The notes under the pieces are model-generated. The model had not been told where the DNA came from, ran no database searches, and was given only the letters and a program-made list of their open reading frames with translations. A stretch of 37,134 nt of DNA from an uncultured Eubacterium sp. (GTDB taxonomy: Bacteria > Bacillota > Clostridia > Lachnospirales > Lachnospiraceae). Made by a program: the position numbers and the translations under genes. The stretch covers positions 1 through 37,134 of the forward strand of contig CATLIX010000034.1 of NCBI GenBank assembly GCA_949959185.1, written 5' to 3'. This document shows, one piece after another, positions 1 through 7,754 of the stretch. Each line of letters begins with the position of its first letter. Position 1 is the first letter of the stretch.

Positions 1-34
1 CGTACCAAACGTCAAACCGCCTAAATACAGGCGT

Positions 35-60
35 GGCAGGAGAAAATCTATGCTCCTGCC
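35..60. other. Perfect 8-bp hairpin near the window start
   Basis: GGCAGGAG at 35-42 pairs with CTCCTGCC at 53-60 around a 10-nt loop. A T-rich run (TATTTTTTAT) follows about 10 nt later, so this may be a weak terminator for a gene lying outside the window. It sits just before the orphan ATPase stub and could also mark a deletion junction. Confidence 0.35.
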
Positions 61-123
61 GATACATATCTATTTTTTATCCCTATCTGGTTTAACCCAT
101 ATGTAACCCTTGAAGAATGGATT

Positions 124-1056
124 GTGAATCAGAAGACAGTATATGAAGAGCTGAACAGAAAATTTGCTGTATGCAGCGAACAACTGGATGAGCTGCAGGA
201 TATATCCCTTTTTCAGGAGACGGATTTTGAAAAGCAATATCTGCAAATACAGCGGCAGATAGAGAGCACAGGGAAAGAATTGCTATCTGTAAGAAATCGG
301 CTGTCTGATATGCTGAAAATGGAGATTTCCAATGAAGCGGAAATACCTGTTGCCAATCTTGAAGATGTGGTAAAAGAGAAAAGAAAAATACTTTTGAAAG
401 AAAAGGAGCATATTGAAGCATGTACGGAATGTTTGCGGAAATTAAAATACAACAGGGAAGCCGAGAATTATTTTCTGCAGTGGAAAGAAGTATCTGAGAG
501 TTTGAAAAAGGCGGAAAAAGAAGCAGCCACAGGAAAGAAATGGGTAGAGGAAACAGAAGAAAAATATCAGCAGCAGAAACAGAAAATAGAGCAGGAAATG
601 GAGGAATTTTTGCAAAGATACCAGATGGGAGAAATTTATGAAAAGCTGGAACCTCATGAGAAGCTAAAGCATCTGGTTGCAAGATTTTCCTTTGATGAGA
701 AAGAACAGCCAGGACTTTCCTTTGCTGTAATTGGGGAGGAGGGGAAACCATATCCACCTGCGTGGTTTTTGAGTACAGCGCAGCTTAATGTTGCGGCATT
801 TGCCATTTTTCTTGGAAAGGCGTTGCAAAAAGGAAACGCACCTCTGAAGAGCATTTTTATTGATGATCCAATTGGTCATTTTGATGAGATGAATATTGTT
901 GGGTTTGTAGATTTGCTGCGAAATATTCTGGAAAATACAGACCGGCAGCTTATTATTTCCACCCATGAGGAACGGGTATTCAGACTTATCAGAAGAAAGA
1001 TGCCGGAAGAAAGTTATCCCGTGTGTTACATTGATTTTCGGGAAATGCAGGCGTAA
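124..1056 (+). pseudogene. C-terminal fragment of an SMC-like ATPase
   Basis: The 310-residue reading frame is a long charged coiled coil (about residues 1-170) followed by the C-terminal half of an SMC/Rad50-type ATPase. An ABC-signature-like LSTAQ lies near residue 218. FIDDPIGHFDE (Walker B and D-loop) and the switch sequence IISTHEE follow. There is no Walker A anywhere upstream: the frame is closed by TAA at 22-24, only 33 codons before the GTG used here, and no good ribosome binding site precedes that GTG. Such ATPases need both halves for ATP hydrolysis, so this stub should be inactive alone. It most likely lost its 5' part by deletion. The next gene starts 56 bp downstream. The parent family is unknown; DNA repair or phage-defence ATPases have this layout. 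Alternatively, it is the second half of a gene frameshifted near the window edge. Confidence 0.55.
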
Positions 1057-1112
1057 CGATTTTTCATAGAAAGTTATTTAAAAGGAATTTTTCAGAAGAA
1101 AGGACATCTCAG

Positions 1113-2021
1113 ATGACAGATACCATACAACAGTTTTCCTCCCTGGAGCAGGCATTGCATATGCTGTCCGGTAACAGCATGAAAATCACAGCCAGAGAGC
1201 GGGTAACGGGAGGCGACATCAACGAGGCAACGAAACTGACCCTCAGTGACGGAACGCACATTTTTATGAAATCCAACCCTGGAAAAAACGTATCGTTTTT
1301 CCTGCGGGAAGCGGAGGGCCTTGCGGCCATTGCAAAGACGGGCGTCATTTCCACACCGCAGGTACTCGGCTGCGGAGAAGAAGCAGGTGAAGGAGCTTTT
1401 CTACTGCTGGAATTTGTGGAAAGGGGACGTCCCAGGAGAGATTCTCAGGAAATCCTGGCACGTCAGCTGGCTCGAATGCACCAGGCCGGGACGGAGGATT
1501 TTGTTACCGGAGGAACTTATGGGTTTGTTCAGGATAATTATATCGGTGCAAATCCGCAGGTGAATACACCGTGCAAAAGCTGGGTGGAGTTTTTTCGGGA
1601 TTGCCGGCTGAAACCTCAGTTTCGTCAGGCTTCCGGCTATTTTCAGGAAGAAGAGCGGAAAAAGATAACAAAGCTGCTGGAGCGGGCAGAAGACATTCTG
1701 GTGGAGCCGGAGTACCCGTCTCTTGTCCATGGAGATTTGTGGGCCGGAAATGTAATGACAGGGAGCGACGGTCTGGCGTGGCTGACAGATCCGGCGGCTT
1801 ATGTGGGACACCGGGAAGCAGACCTGGCCATGACGGAGCTTTTTGGAGGATTTTCCCGGAGATTTTATGAAGAGTACCGGGAAGCTGCGCCTCTGCAGCC
1901 AGGATATGAAAAGCGGAAGGATTTTTATAACCTTTATCATTTGCTGAATCATCTGAATCTGTTTGGCCGGGGCTATCTGTCTTCGGTAAGACGTATTGTG
2001 GAGGAATATTATGGATTTTGA
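1113..2021 (+). CDS. Fructosamine/ketosamine-3-kinase family protein
   Basis: The 302-residue product belongs to the fructosamine kinase family (aminoglycoside-phosphotransferase-like fold). These enzymes phosphorylate the sugar of glycated amines at O-3, so the Amadori adduct falls off, which repairs glycated proteins or salvages sugars. Visible marks are the substrate-loop TGGDIN near residue 30, the Lys-containing IFMKSNPG strand, the YGFVQDNYIG block, the catalytic loop HGDLWAGN with Asp208, and the metal-binding TDPAAYVGHREADLAM. Length is typical for the family. The ATG at 1113 follows AGAAAGG. Its end overlaps the methyltransferase start by 11 bp, so the two are probably co-translated. 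Substrate cannot be read from sequence. The family call is firm. Confidence 0.88.
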   Translation: MTDTIQQFSSLEQALHMLSGNSMKITARERVTGGDINEATKLTLSDGTHIFMKSNPGKNVSFFLREAEGLAAIAKTGVISTPQVLGCGEEAGEGAFLLLEFVERGRPRRDSQEILARQLARMHQAGTEDFVTGGTYGFVQDNYIGANPQVNTPCKSWVEFFRDCRLKPQFRQASGYFQEEERKKITKLLERAEDILVEPEYPSLVHGDLWAGNVMTGSDGLAWLTDPAAYVGHREADLAMTELFGGFSRRFYEEYREAAPLQPGYEKRKDFYNLYHLLNHLNLFGRGYLSSVRRIVEEYYGF

Positions 2022-2817
2022 ACAACTTGCAAAAATAGAAAACGAAAGTGAACGTGTAAACAGAACGTATGATATATTCAACGAGGACAGCAGACTCAAT
2101 CATTCAAAGGCCGCAAGGGTTGAATTTCTGACTACCGTTCATTACCTGGAAAAATATCTGAAAGCGGGCGACAGGATACTTGACATCGGTGCAGGTGCAG
2201 GCGAATACAGTCTTTACTTTGCACATAAGGGTTATGAAGTGTCGGCTCTTGAGCTTGCCGACGCCAACATTGCGGCTTTCAGAAAGAAGCTCACCAGCGA
2301 AGACAACATAGATCTTGTTCAGGGCAACGCCCTTGATCTCTCCCGCTATGCAGATAAGTCCTTTGACGTCGTGCTTCTGTTCGGCCCCCTTTATCATTTG
2401 AAACATGATGGGGACAAACAGAAGTGCATCAGCGAAGCCAGGCGAGTTTGCAAAGACGACGGTAAAATATTCTTTGCCTTTATTTCCAATGACTTTGTTT
2501 TCCTTACCGAGCTTGCATACGATGTAAATTATTTTTCAGGCGGCGATTATGACAGAGAAACATTCAAACTCAATGACTTTCCGTTTGTATTCCACACGGT
2601 GGATGCTGCAGAAAAACTACTTGCTGACGGCGGCATAAACGTATTGCACAGGGTTGCATCCGATGGTGCAAGCGAGCTTCTGGCGGAAAGAATCAACGAA
2701 ATGAGCGATGAGGACTACGCACAGTATCTCCGTTATCATTTCTATATCTGTGAAAAGCCGGAGCTGCTCGGTATGACAAACCATCTGCTGTTTGTCGGAG
2801 AAAAAAGCAGATTATAG
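2011..2817 (+). CDS. Class I SAM-dependent methyltransferase
   Basis: This 268-residue cytoplasmic protein has a Rossmann-fold methyltransferase core. Motif I is LDIGAGAGEYSLYF (about residues 56-69), then ALELAD as the acidic end of strand 2, and motif IV VVLLFGPLYHLK. The nearest look-alikes are Methyltransf_11/25 proteins of unspecified substrate. I chose the ATG at 2011 because GGAGG at 2000-2004 is well spaced; a TTG at 1996 has no such support. The gene begins inside the 3' end of the fructosamine kinase gene. Codon use (GAC, CTT, AAC rich) differs from the flanking genes. Its 3' end abuts, within about 15 bp, the broken end of the minus-strand AAA-ATPase remnant, so it may have arrived by insertion. 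The methyl acceptor is unknown. Confidence 0.82.
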   Translation: MDFEQLAKIENESERVNRTYDIFNEDSRLNHSKAARVEFLTTVHYLEKYLKAGDRILDIGAGAGEYSLYFAHKGYEVSALELADANIAAFRKKLTSEDNIDLVQGNALDLSRYADKSFDVVLLFGPLYHLKHDGDKQKCISEARRVCKDDGKIFFAFISNDFVFLTELAYDVNYFSGGDYDRETFKLNDFPFVFHTVDAAEKLLADGGINVLHRVASDGASELLAERINEMSDEDYAQYLRYHFYICEKPELLGMTNHLLFVGEKSRL

Positions 2818-2829
2818 CAGGGTTTCCAC

Positions 2830-3352
2830 ATGTCGACTTCTGATTCAGAAAAGCCGAAATATTCCCCAAATCGGATTTTTGTGGCCATATCGTATTCCAG
2901 GAACATGTTCAGTTCAGAGCCTTCCGAATACTTTGCAATGGGAAGGATGCCTGTCATATAAGCAAAGGCAACGTAGCTTTTTCCTTTTAACAGAGCTTTC
3001 AAAAACAGGAGCCAGGTTTTCAGGTCTTCCTCATCTGAAAAAGGCATGTGGAAGACAGCGTCCCATTCATCAATGACAAAAATAAACTTCTGTTCTTTTT
3101 CTCGAACAGCAGAGACAGTAAATCCCAGACAGCCCGGCGGCAGTCTGGCTGCAGTTCCGGATAAGACGTGACCAGGTCCTGTAACATGTTCTGCTCGATT
3201 CTTTTAATATAATCTTTATAATTATTGCAGTCTTTTGGCACTTCACTGCAGTCAGGAGAAATCACATCATATTTGCCATAACCGTTTTCCCGAAGCTTTG
3301 TTATGGTTTTGTATTTATCAAAAGGTACAATACTGTTTAAAAACAGGCCCAT
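2830..3352 (-). pseudogene. Decayed AAA-ATPase_like / PD-(D/E)XK family gene
   Basis: Read on the minus strand, this starts MGLFLNSIVPFDKY at 3352 behind AAAGGGGG. It continues as YGKYDVISPDCSEVPKDC, then changes frame at a GAAAAAG run near 3100, after which FIFVIDEWDAVFHMPF (Walker B) and LPIAKYSEGSELNMFLEYD follow. These blocks match the N-terminal half of the AAA-ATPase_like family (ATPase plus C-terminal PD-(D/E)XK nuclease) common in gut Clostridia and Bacteroidetes. Compared with intact members as I remember them, the segment with YFVDK and the P-loop (about 75 residues) is missing between PFDKY and YGKYD. The reading also stops after SEVD near 2832, where methyltransferase-side DNA begins. 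There are thus three lesions: an internal deletion, a frameshift and a 3' truncation. Confidence 0.75.
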
Positions 3353-3510
3353 GGGCCGGTCCCCCTTTCTTTTTATCTTTTCTTAATTATTGTATCATCC
3401 AAAATGAAAAATAACCGGTCCATAAATCCACAGTAGAAAAATCATCTTTCCTGTGGTAAACTGGTAAGCAGGAGAAAATGAAAACACATGCGCAGAAAAG
3501 GAGAATCGGA

Positions 3511-3903
3511 ATGTTGGAGACAGGAATCAAAGGACATCAGGAACTGACCGTAACTGCAGAGGATACCGCAAAAGTGCATAAAAGCGGCACGCTTAACGTG
3601 CTTGCCACACCGCGTATGGCGGCTCTTATGGAAGAAACTGCCTGGAAAAGCGTGGCAGAACATCTGGAGGCGGGCATGGGCACCGTGGGAATCAAACTGA
3701 ATCTGGAACACCAGGCTCCCACGCCGGTGGGTATGAAAGTATGGTGCGACAGTGTTCTGACGGAAGTGGATGGCAGGAAGCTGACATTCTCCATCACCGC
3801 TTTTGATGAATCAGGAAAAATCGGAGAATGCTTCCATGAGCGTTTTATAATAGAAGAAACAAAATTCCAGAGCAAGGCAGATAAGAAAAAGCAGGGACAG
3901 TGA
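3511..3903 (+). CDS. FlK-like (fluoroacetyl-CoA-type) hotdog thioesterase
   Basis: The 130-residue hotdog-fold protein resembles fluoroacetyl-CoA thioesterase FlK. The FlK catalytic residues Thr42, Glu50 and His76 have counterparts Thr33 (LATP), Glu41 (MEET) and His67 (LEHQAPTPVG) with identical spacing of 8 and 26 residues. The family hydrolyses short acyl-CoA thioesters; natural fluoroacetate is not implied, and many gut bacteria carry homologues of unknown substrate. The ATG at 3511 is preferred over an in-frame ATG at 3478 because AAAGGAG (3497-3503) sits 7 nt before it. The stop overlaps the GTG of the next gene, so it heads the run that leads into the cobalamin genes. A role in cobalamin metabolism is not evident. 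Confidence 0.8.
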   Translation: MLETGIKGHQELTVTAEDTAKVHKSGTLNVLATPRMAALMEETAWKSVAEHLEAGMGTVGIKLNLEHQAPTPVGMKVWCDSVLTEVDGRKLTFSITAFDESGKIGECFHERFIIEETKFQSKADKKKQGQ

Positions 3904-4577
3904 GCGTATATATGAGGAAAAAAGGTCAGATGTCAGAATCGGCAGCTGTGGTGGCAGTCCTGTGCATTTCCGGGGGATTTCAGGACGCCTATACCTACAA
4001 CTGCAGGGATGAGGTATTTGCCAATGCCCAGACAGGGAATATGGTGCTGATGGGACAGAATTTCGCCATGGGGAACTGGCGCCTGGGCGTGCGTTATCTG
4101 CTGCCGGTGGCTGCCTTTGCAGTGGGAATTTACGGAGCTGAGAAAATACGCAGGCGGTTTAGCAGGTCGGAAGCCATTCACTGGAGACAGATTGTGGTAT
4201 TGTTGGAGGCTGTGCTGCTGTTTGCGGCAGGATTTTTCCCTCAGCAAATCAACCTGTTTGCCAATATGCTGGTTTCTTTTGTGTGTGCCATGCAGGTGCA
4301 GAGCTTCCGGAAATTAAATGGAAACGCCTACGCCACTACCATGTGCATCGGGAATCTGCGGGCGGCAACGGAACTGTGGTGCAGCTACCGTTCCACCGGG
4401 AACCGGGAGCTGAGACAGAAAAGCCTGCTGTATTACGGATTTATCGGAATCTTTATCGCGGGAGCCGCTCTGGGAGGCATACTGACGAAACTTCTGGCAG
4501 AGAAGGCCATCTGGATTTCCAGTGTGCTTCTTCTGGCAGTTTTTGCGATGATGTTTCAGAAAGAAAAAGTGCCATAA
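3900..4577 (+). CDS. YoaK/DUF1275 family membrane protein
   Basis: The product (225 residues from the GTG) is hydrophobic with about six membrane segments. It has the DUF1275 hallmarks: an N-terminal GGFQDAYTY stretch, the AQTGNMVLMG block near residue 45, and a C-terminal repeat of hydrophobic helices. Function is unknown for the family; it is presumed to be an inner-membrane permease or chaperone. The start is uncertain. GTG 3900 overlaps the upstream TGA and follows AGGGA. ATG 3912 and ATG 3930 (after AAAAAAGG) are in frame and also possible; the last gives the more usual N-terminus. It lies between the thioesterase and the DUF6483 gene, in the same direction. Confidence 0.75.
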   Translation: MSVYMRKKGQMSESAAVVAVLCISGGFQDAYTYNCRDEVFANAQTGNMVLMGQNFAMGNWRLGVRYLLPVAAFAVGIYGAEKIRRRFSRSEAIHWRQIVVLLEAVLLFAAGFFPQQINLFANMLVSFVCAMQVQSFRKLNGNAYATTMCIGNLRAATELWCSYRSTGNRELRQKSLLYYGFIGIFIAGAALGGILTKLLAEKAIWISSVLLLAVFAMMFQKEKVP

Positions 4578-4616
4578 TCCCCGGCGCAGACAGGACAGAG
4601 GAACAGGAGTGTATCA

Positions 4617-5018
4617 ATGGTAGAAAAAGATTATATTATGCGTATCATTCATGAAATGGTGCGCGCCATACTGAAACTGATTTTCCATGTGGACGAAGAA
4701 AAGCAGGAACTGGTGTTTCTGGAAGGAAAAGACCAGGATTTTTATCAGCAGCTGTGTCTTATGGCAGACCAGGGAAATATAAACGGGGCGGAAAATATGC
4801 TGTATGAATATCTGGAAAGCGAATCCTGGACGGAAGAAGAGGGAAAACCGGAACATCTGAAGCTGTCTCTGGCATTTTATGATTATCTCAACGAGAAGAC
4901 CAGTGATTTTCTGGAAGACCATGACTTTTCCAGAGAGGAAGTGGCAGAAGGAATCAAAAGTGTGATGAAACGCTATGGATATGGCGGGCTGGCAGAGACA
5001 TTACTGGAAAATCAGTGA
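4617..5018 (+). CDS. DUF6483-type small protein
   Basis: This soluble, acidic, all-helical protein of 133 residues begins MVEKDYIMRIIHEMVRAILKLIF, the typical opening of the DUF6483 proteins found in Firmicutes, and has tetratricopeptide-like helix pairs (DQGNINGAENMLYEYLE). No catalytic motif is visible and no function is known. It starts 39 bp after the membrane protein and ends 10 bp before cbiA, so it is likely transcribed with the cobalamin genes. AGGAG precedes the ATG by about 9 nt. The family assignment is from memory of the N-terminal pattern. Confidence 0.65.
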   Translation: MVEKDYIMRIIHEMVRAILKLIFHVDEEKQELVFLEGKDQDFYQQLCLMADQGNINGAENMLYEYLESESWTEEEGKPEHLKLSLAFYDYLNEKTSDFLEDHDFSREEVAEGIKSVMKRYGYGGLAETLLENQ

Positions 5019-5028
5019 AGGAGGAACC

Positions 5029-6522
5029 ATGAAACTGCCGAGAATTATGATTGCCGCTCCCTCCAGCGGAAGCGGAAAAACACTGATTACCTGCGGGCTG
5101 CTGCAGGCCTTTGCGAACCGGGGCCTTAAGGTTACTTCCTTTAAATGCGGCCCGGATTACATAGACCCCATGTTCCACCGGACAGTGCTGGGGATTCCGG
5201 CCCGGAACCTGGATACCTTTTTTACCGGAGCAGATATGACCCGGTATCTGCTGGGAAAAGCTGCGGCACAGCGGGATATGGCCCTGCTGGAAGGGGTAAT
5301 GGGATTTTACGACGGAGCGGGAGGCGTGACAACCACTGCGTCTTCTTATGAACTGGCAAAAGTTACGGATACGCCGGTGATTCTTGTGGTGAATGCCAGA
5401 GGCATGAGCCTTTCAGTGGTCTCCCTGATACAGGGATTTCTGGGATTTCGGCGAGACAGCAATATAGCCGGAGTTATTTTAAATCAGGTATCATCATCTT
5501 CTTATTCCCTGCTCAGACAGGAAATTGAAAAGACTTTGCCGGTTTCCGTATTCGGCTATGTGCCCAAATGTCCGGAACTGACACTGGAAAGCCGCCATCT
5601 GGGCCTTGTCATGCCAGAGGAGGTGGAGGGATTTCAGGAAAAACTGCAATATTTTGCCGGGATGCTGGAGGAAACCCTGGATTTGGAAAAAATCCTTACG
5701 TGTGCACGGACTGCCGGAGAACTGGATGCAACAAAGCCGGAGAGCCTGTGCGGGGAGACCGGTTCGGAGCTGAAAAATCCGGAGAAAGCAGAGCCAGGTG
5801 CGGAATCTTCAGGAATACAGAACACCTGTCCGGATTCTGAAATAAGGCTCCGTATCGGCATTGCAAGGGACGAAGCGTTTTGCTTCTGCTATGAGGAAAA
5901 TCTGGAATTGCTGAAAGAACTGGGAGCAGAACCGGTATTTTTCTCCCCCCTTCACGACAGAACTTTACCGGAGCATCTGCAGGGTATGATTTTTTACGGA
6001 GGCTATCCGGAACTGCATATGGCAAAGTTAAGCGGCAATCAGGAAATGCGCCTTGAGATTTCCGCTCAGTTAAAAGCCGGTATGCCCTTTCTGGCAGAGT
6101 GCGGAGGCTTTATGTATCTGCAGGAATCCATGGAGGATTCAGAAGGAAACCTGTGGCCCATGGCGGGGGTTTTTCCGGGAAAAGCATATCCCACAGGAAA
6201 ACTGGGGCGTTTCGGGTATCTTACTCTGACTGCCAGAGAAGAACATCTGCTTTTGCAGCCGGGGGAATCTATAAAAGGCCATGAATTCCATTATTTTGAC
6301 TGTACAGAAAACGGAAATGCCTGCCACGGGAAAAAGCCTTTCGGCAGCCGGGAATGGGACTGCATTCAGGGAGGCCCAGGGTATGCGGCGGGATTTCCTC
6401 ATCTCTATTATTATTCCAGTCCCCGGTTTATCCGGAGATTTTTACAGAAATGCAGAGAGTATGCCGGTAGAATGGACGAAGTATCACAGAATGTAATGTA
6501 CGAAAGGAAAGAAGAACTATGA
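5029..6522 (+). CDS. cbiA: Cobyrinate a,c-diamide synthase
   Basis: CbiA amidates the a and c side chains of cobyrinic acid using glutamine and ATP. The 497-residue protein opens with a dethiobiotin-synthetase-like ATPase domain: P-loop APSSGSGKT (residues 10-18) and KCGPDYIDPMFH. A glutamine amidotransferase domain follows, with the nucleophile Cys in LAECGGFMYL and His in KGHEFHYF. A charged linker of about 40 residues (roughly 235-275), rich in Glu, Pro and Ser, joins the domains and is longer than I would expect. ATG 5029 has AAGGAGG at 5018-5024; a longer frame reaching back to 4975 overlaps the upstream gene and has no such support. The stop overlaps cobT as ATGA. With cbiB, cobT, cobU and cobS this covers late steps. 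The other corrin-ring genes are not in the window. Confidence 0.93.
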   Translation: MKLPRIMIAAPSSGSGKTLITCGLLQAFANRGLKVTSFKCGPDYIDPMFHRTVLGIPARNLDTFFTGADMTRYLLGKAAAQRDMALLEGVMGFYDGAGGVTTTASSYELAKVTDTPVILVVNARGMSLSVVSLIQGFLGFRRDSNIAGVILNQVSSSSYSLLRQEIEKTLPVSVFGYVPKCPELTLESRHLGLVMPEEVEGFQEKLQYFAGMLEETLDLEKILTCARTAGELDATKPESLCGETGSELKNPEKAEPGAESSGIQNTCPDSEIRLRIGIARDEAFCFCYEENLELLKELGAEPVFFSPLHDRTLPEHLQGMIFYGGYPELHMAKLSGNQEMRLEISAQLKAGMPFLAECGGFMYLQESMEDSEGNLWPMAGVFPGKAYPTGKLGRFGYLTLTAREEHLLLQPGESIKGHEFHYFDCTENGNACHGKKPFGSREWDCIQGGPGYAAGFPHLYYYSSPRFIRRFLQKCREYAGRMDEVSQNVMYERKEEL

Positions 6523-7571
6523 AATTAGAAGAATGTCTGGAACAAATCCGTCCTTTAGATGGGGAAGCATGTCTTGCCTGTGAAAAGCGGTGGGACAGTA
6601 TTGCGAAACCTTTAAAAAGTCTGGGAAAGCTGGAAAGCAACCTGATACAGATTGCAGGAATGCAGCGAACCGGGCAGATTCATCTTGGAAAAAAGGCTCT
6701 GGTGGTGATGTGCGCGGATAACGGCGTAGTGGCAGAAGGTGTGACTCAGACCGGGCAGGAAGTTACCGCTATTGTGGCGGAGAATTTTCTGGATGTAAAA
6801 TCCTGCGCTGCCATTATGTGTAAAGATACCGGAACAGACATTTTTCCCATTGACATAGGAATGGTAGTGGATACGCCCAGAGTGGAAAAACGAAAGATTG
6901 CCTATGGTACCAGAAATATGGCGGTGGAACCGGCAATGACCAGGGAAGAAGCACTTCAGGGCGTGGAAGTGGGGATTAATCTGGCAAAAGAGCTGAAAGA
7001 CAAGGGGTACGATATCATGGCCACCGGAGAAATGGGAATCGGAAATACCACCACCAGCAGCGCAGTGGCCAGCGTTCTGCTGGAAAGACCGGTGGAGGAG
7101 ATGACCGGACGGGGCGCAGGCCTTACCACAGCAGGCCTGCATAAAAAGATTCAGGTGATTCAGAACGCCATTGCATTGCATAAGCCCAGTCCCCAGGATC
7201 CACTGGATGTACTGGCCAAAGTGGGCGGACTGGATCTGGCAGGGCTTACGGGAATTTATCTGGGCGGAGCTGCCTTTGGAATGCCAGTGATTGTGGACGG
7301 GTTTATTTCCGCAGTGGCGGCATTGCTGGCAACACGTTTCAGTGCTCTGGCGGGGGACTATATGATTGCATCTCATGTTTCCAAAGAGCCGGCCGGAGCA
7401 GCCATACTGGAAGCCATTGGGAAATCCCCCAGTCTGATATGCGATATGTGCCTGGGAGAGGGGACCGGAGCAGTGGCATTGTTCCCACTGCTTGATATGG
7501 GACTGGATATTTATGAGAAAATGAGTACCTTTTCCCAGATTCAGGTGGAAGAATATGTACCGCTGGACTAA
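6519..7571 (+). CDS. cobT: Nicotinate-nucleotide:dimethylbenzimidazole phosphoribosyltransferase
   Basis: CobT activates the lower ligand base (dimethylbenzimidazole or another benzimidazole or purine) to its alpha-riboside phosphate for attachment by CobS. The 350-residue protein has the usual length, the nicotinate-nucleotide site EMGIGNTTTSSAV and the catalytic Glu in LGEGTGAVALFPLLD (Glu314). VMCADNGVVAEGVTQTG lies in the base-binding half. It is translationally coupled to cbiA by an ATGA overlap. No further cob gene follows directly: the next 4 kb is an AT-rich defence island, after which cobU resumes. CobT substrate range cannot be told from these motifs. Confidence 0.93.
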   Translation: MKLEECLEQIRPLDGEACLACEKRWDSIAKPLKSLGKLESNLIQIAGMQRTGQIHLGKKALVVMCADNGVVAEGVTQTGQEVTAIVAENFLDVKSCAAIMCKDTGTDIFPIDIGMVVDTPRVEKRKIAYGTRNMAVEPAMTREEALQGVEVGINLAKELKDKGYDIMATGEMGIGNTTTSSAVASVLLERPVEEMTGRGAGLTTAGLHKKIQVIQNAIALHKPSPQDPLDVLAKVGGLDLAGLTGIYLGGAAFGMPVIVDGFISAVAALLATRFSALAGDYMIASHVSKEPAGAAILEAIGKSPSLICDMCLGEGTGAVALFPLLDMGLDIYEKMSTFSQIQVEEYVPLD

Positions 7572-7574
7572 AGA

Positions 7575-7754
7575 ATGCCGATGTATGATGCTCCTGATGC
7601 GGCAGAGGAATTGAAACAGCTGGGAGAACATCTGACAGAGGAGAAAGTGGAAGCGATAAAGGAGGTGTTGAAGTATTTTGAAGTATTTTGAAGTATTTTG
7701 AAGCATTTTGGAGTAATTATTCAGGATGAAGAAAAGGAGGAGGGGCTGAAATGA
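7575..7754 (+). pseudogene. Short ORF broken by 10-bp repeat expansion, coupled to the SMEK gene
   Basis: From ATG 7575 the frame reads 38 codons (including DAPDAAEELKQLGEHLTEE and AIKEVLKYFEVF) and stops at TGA 7689-7691, inside the second copy of a 10-bp tandem repeat. Four copies minus one equals 30 bp, so the same frame resumes after the repeat. It runs KHFGVIIQDEEKEEGLK and ends at TGA 7752-7754, overlapping the ATG (7751) of the SMEK gene as ATGA. With a single repeat copy the ORF would be open to that stop. The product is unrecognised; the acidic helical segment could be the tail of a small regulator or antitoxin, but this is a guess. No good ribosome site precedes ATG 7575 or the in-frame ATG 7581. 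Confidence 0.5.
7671..7710. repeat. Tandem 10-bp repeat, four copies
   Basis: AAGTATTTTG occurs three times in perfect tandem (7671-7700) and a fourth time with one change as AAGCATTTTG (7701-7710). The unit length is not a multiple of three, so slippage by one unit would change the reading frame of the ORF that crosses it. It lies 41 bp before the start of the ABC-three-component operon. Confidence 0.9.

Noticed and set aside
1-3400. Integron-type attachment site at the first hairpin
   Set aside because: The stem is short and lacks the expected core sites; no integrase or cassette pattern is present.
6612-7706. 364-residue open frame on the minus strand
   Set aside because: It is the mirror of cobT. 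The translation is rich in His, Cys and Gln with no domain, as expected for an antisense frame.
7671-7710. CRISPR-like array
   Set aside because: The 10-bp units are directly contiguous without spacers, so this is a simple tandem repeat.
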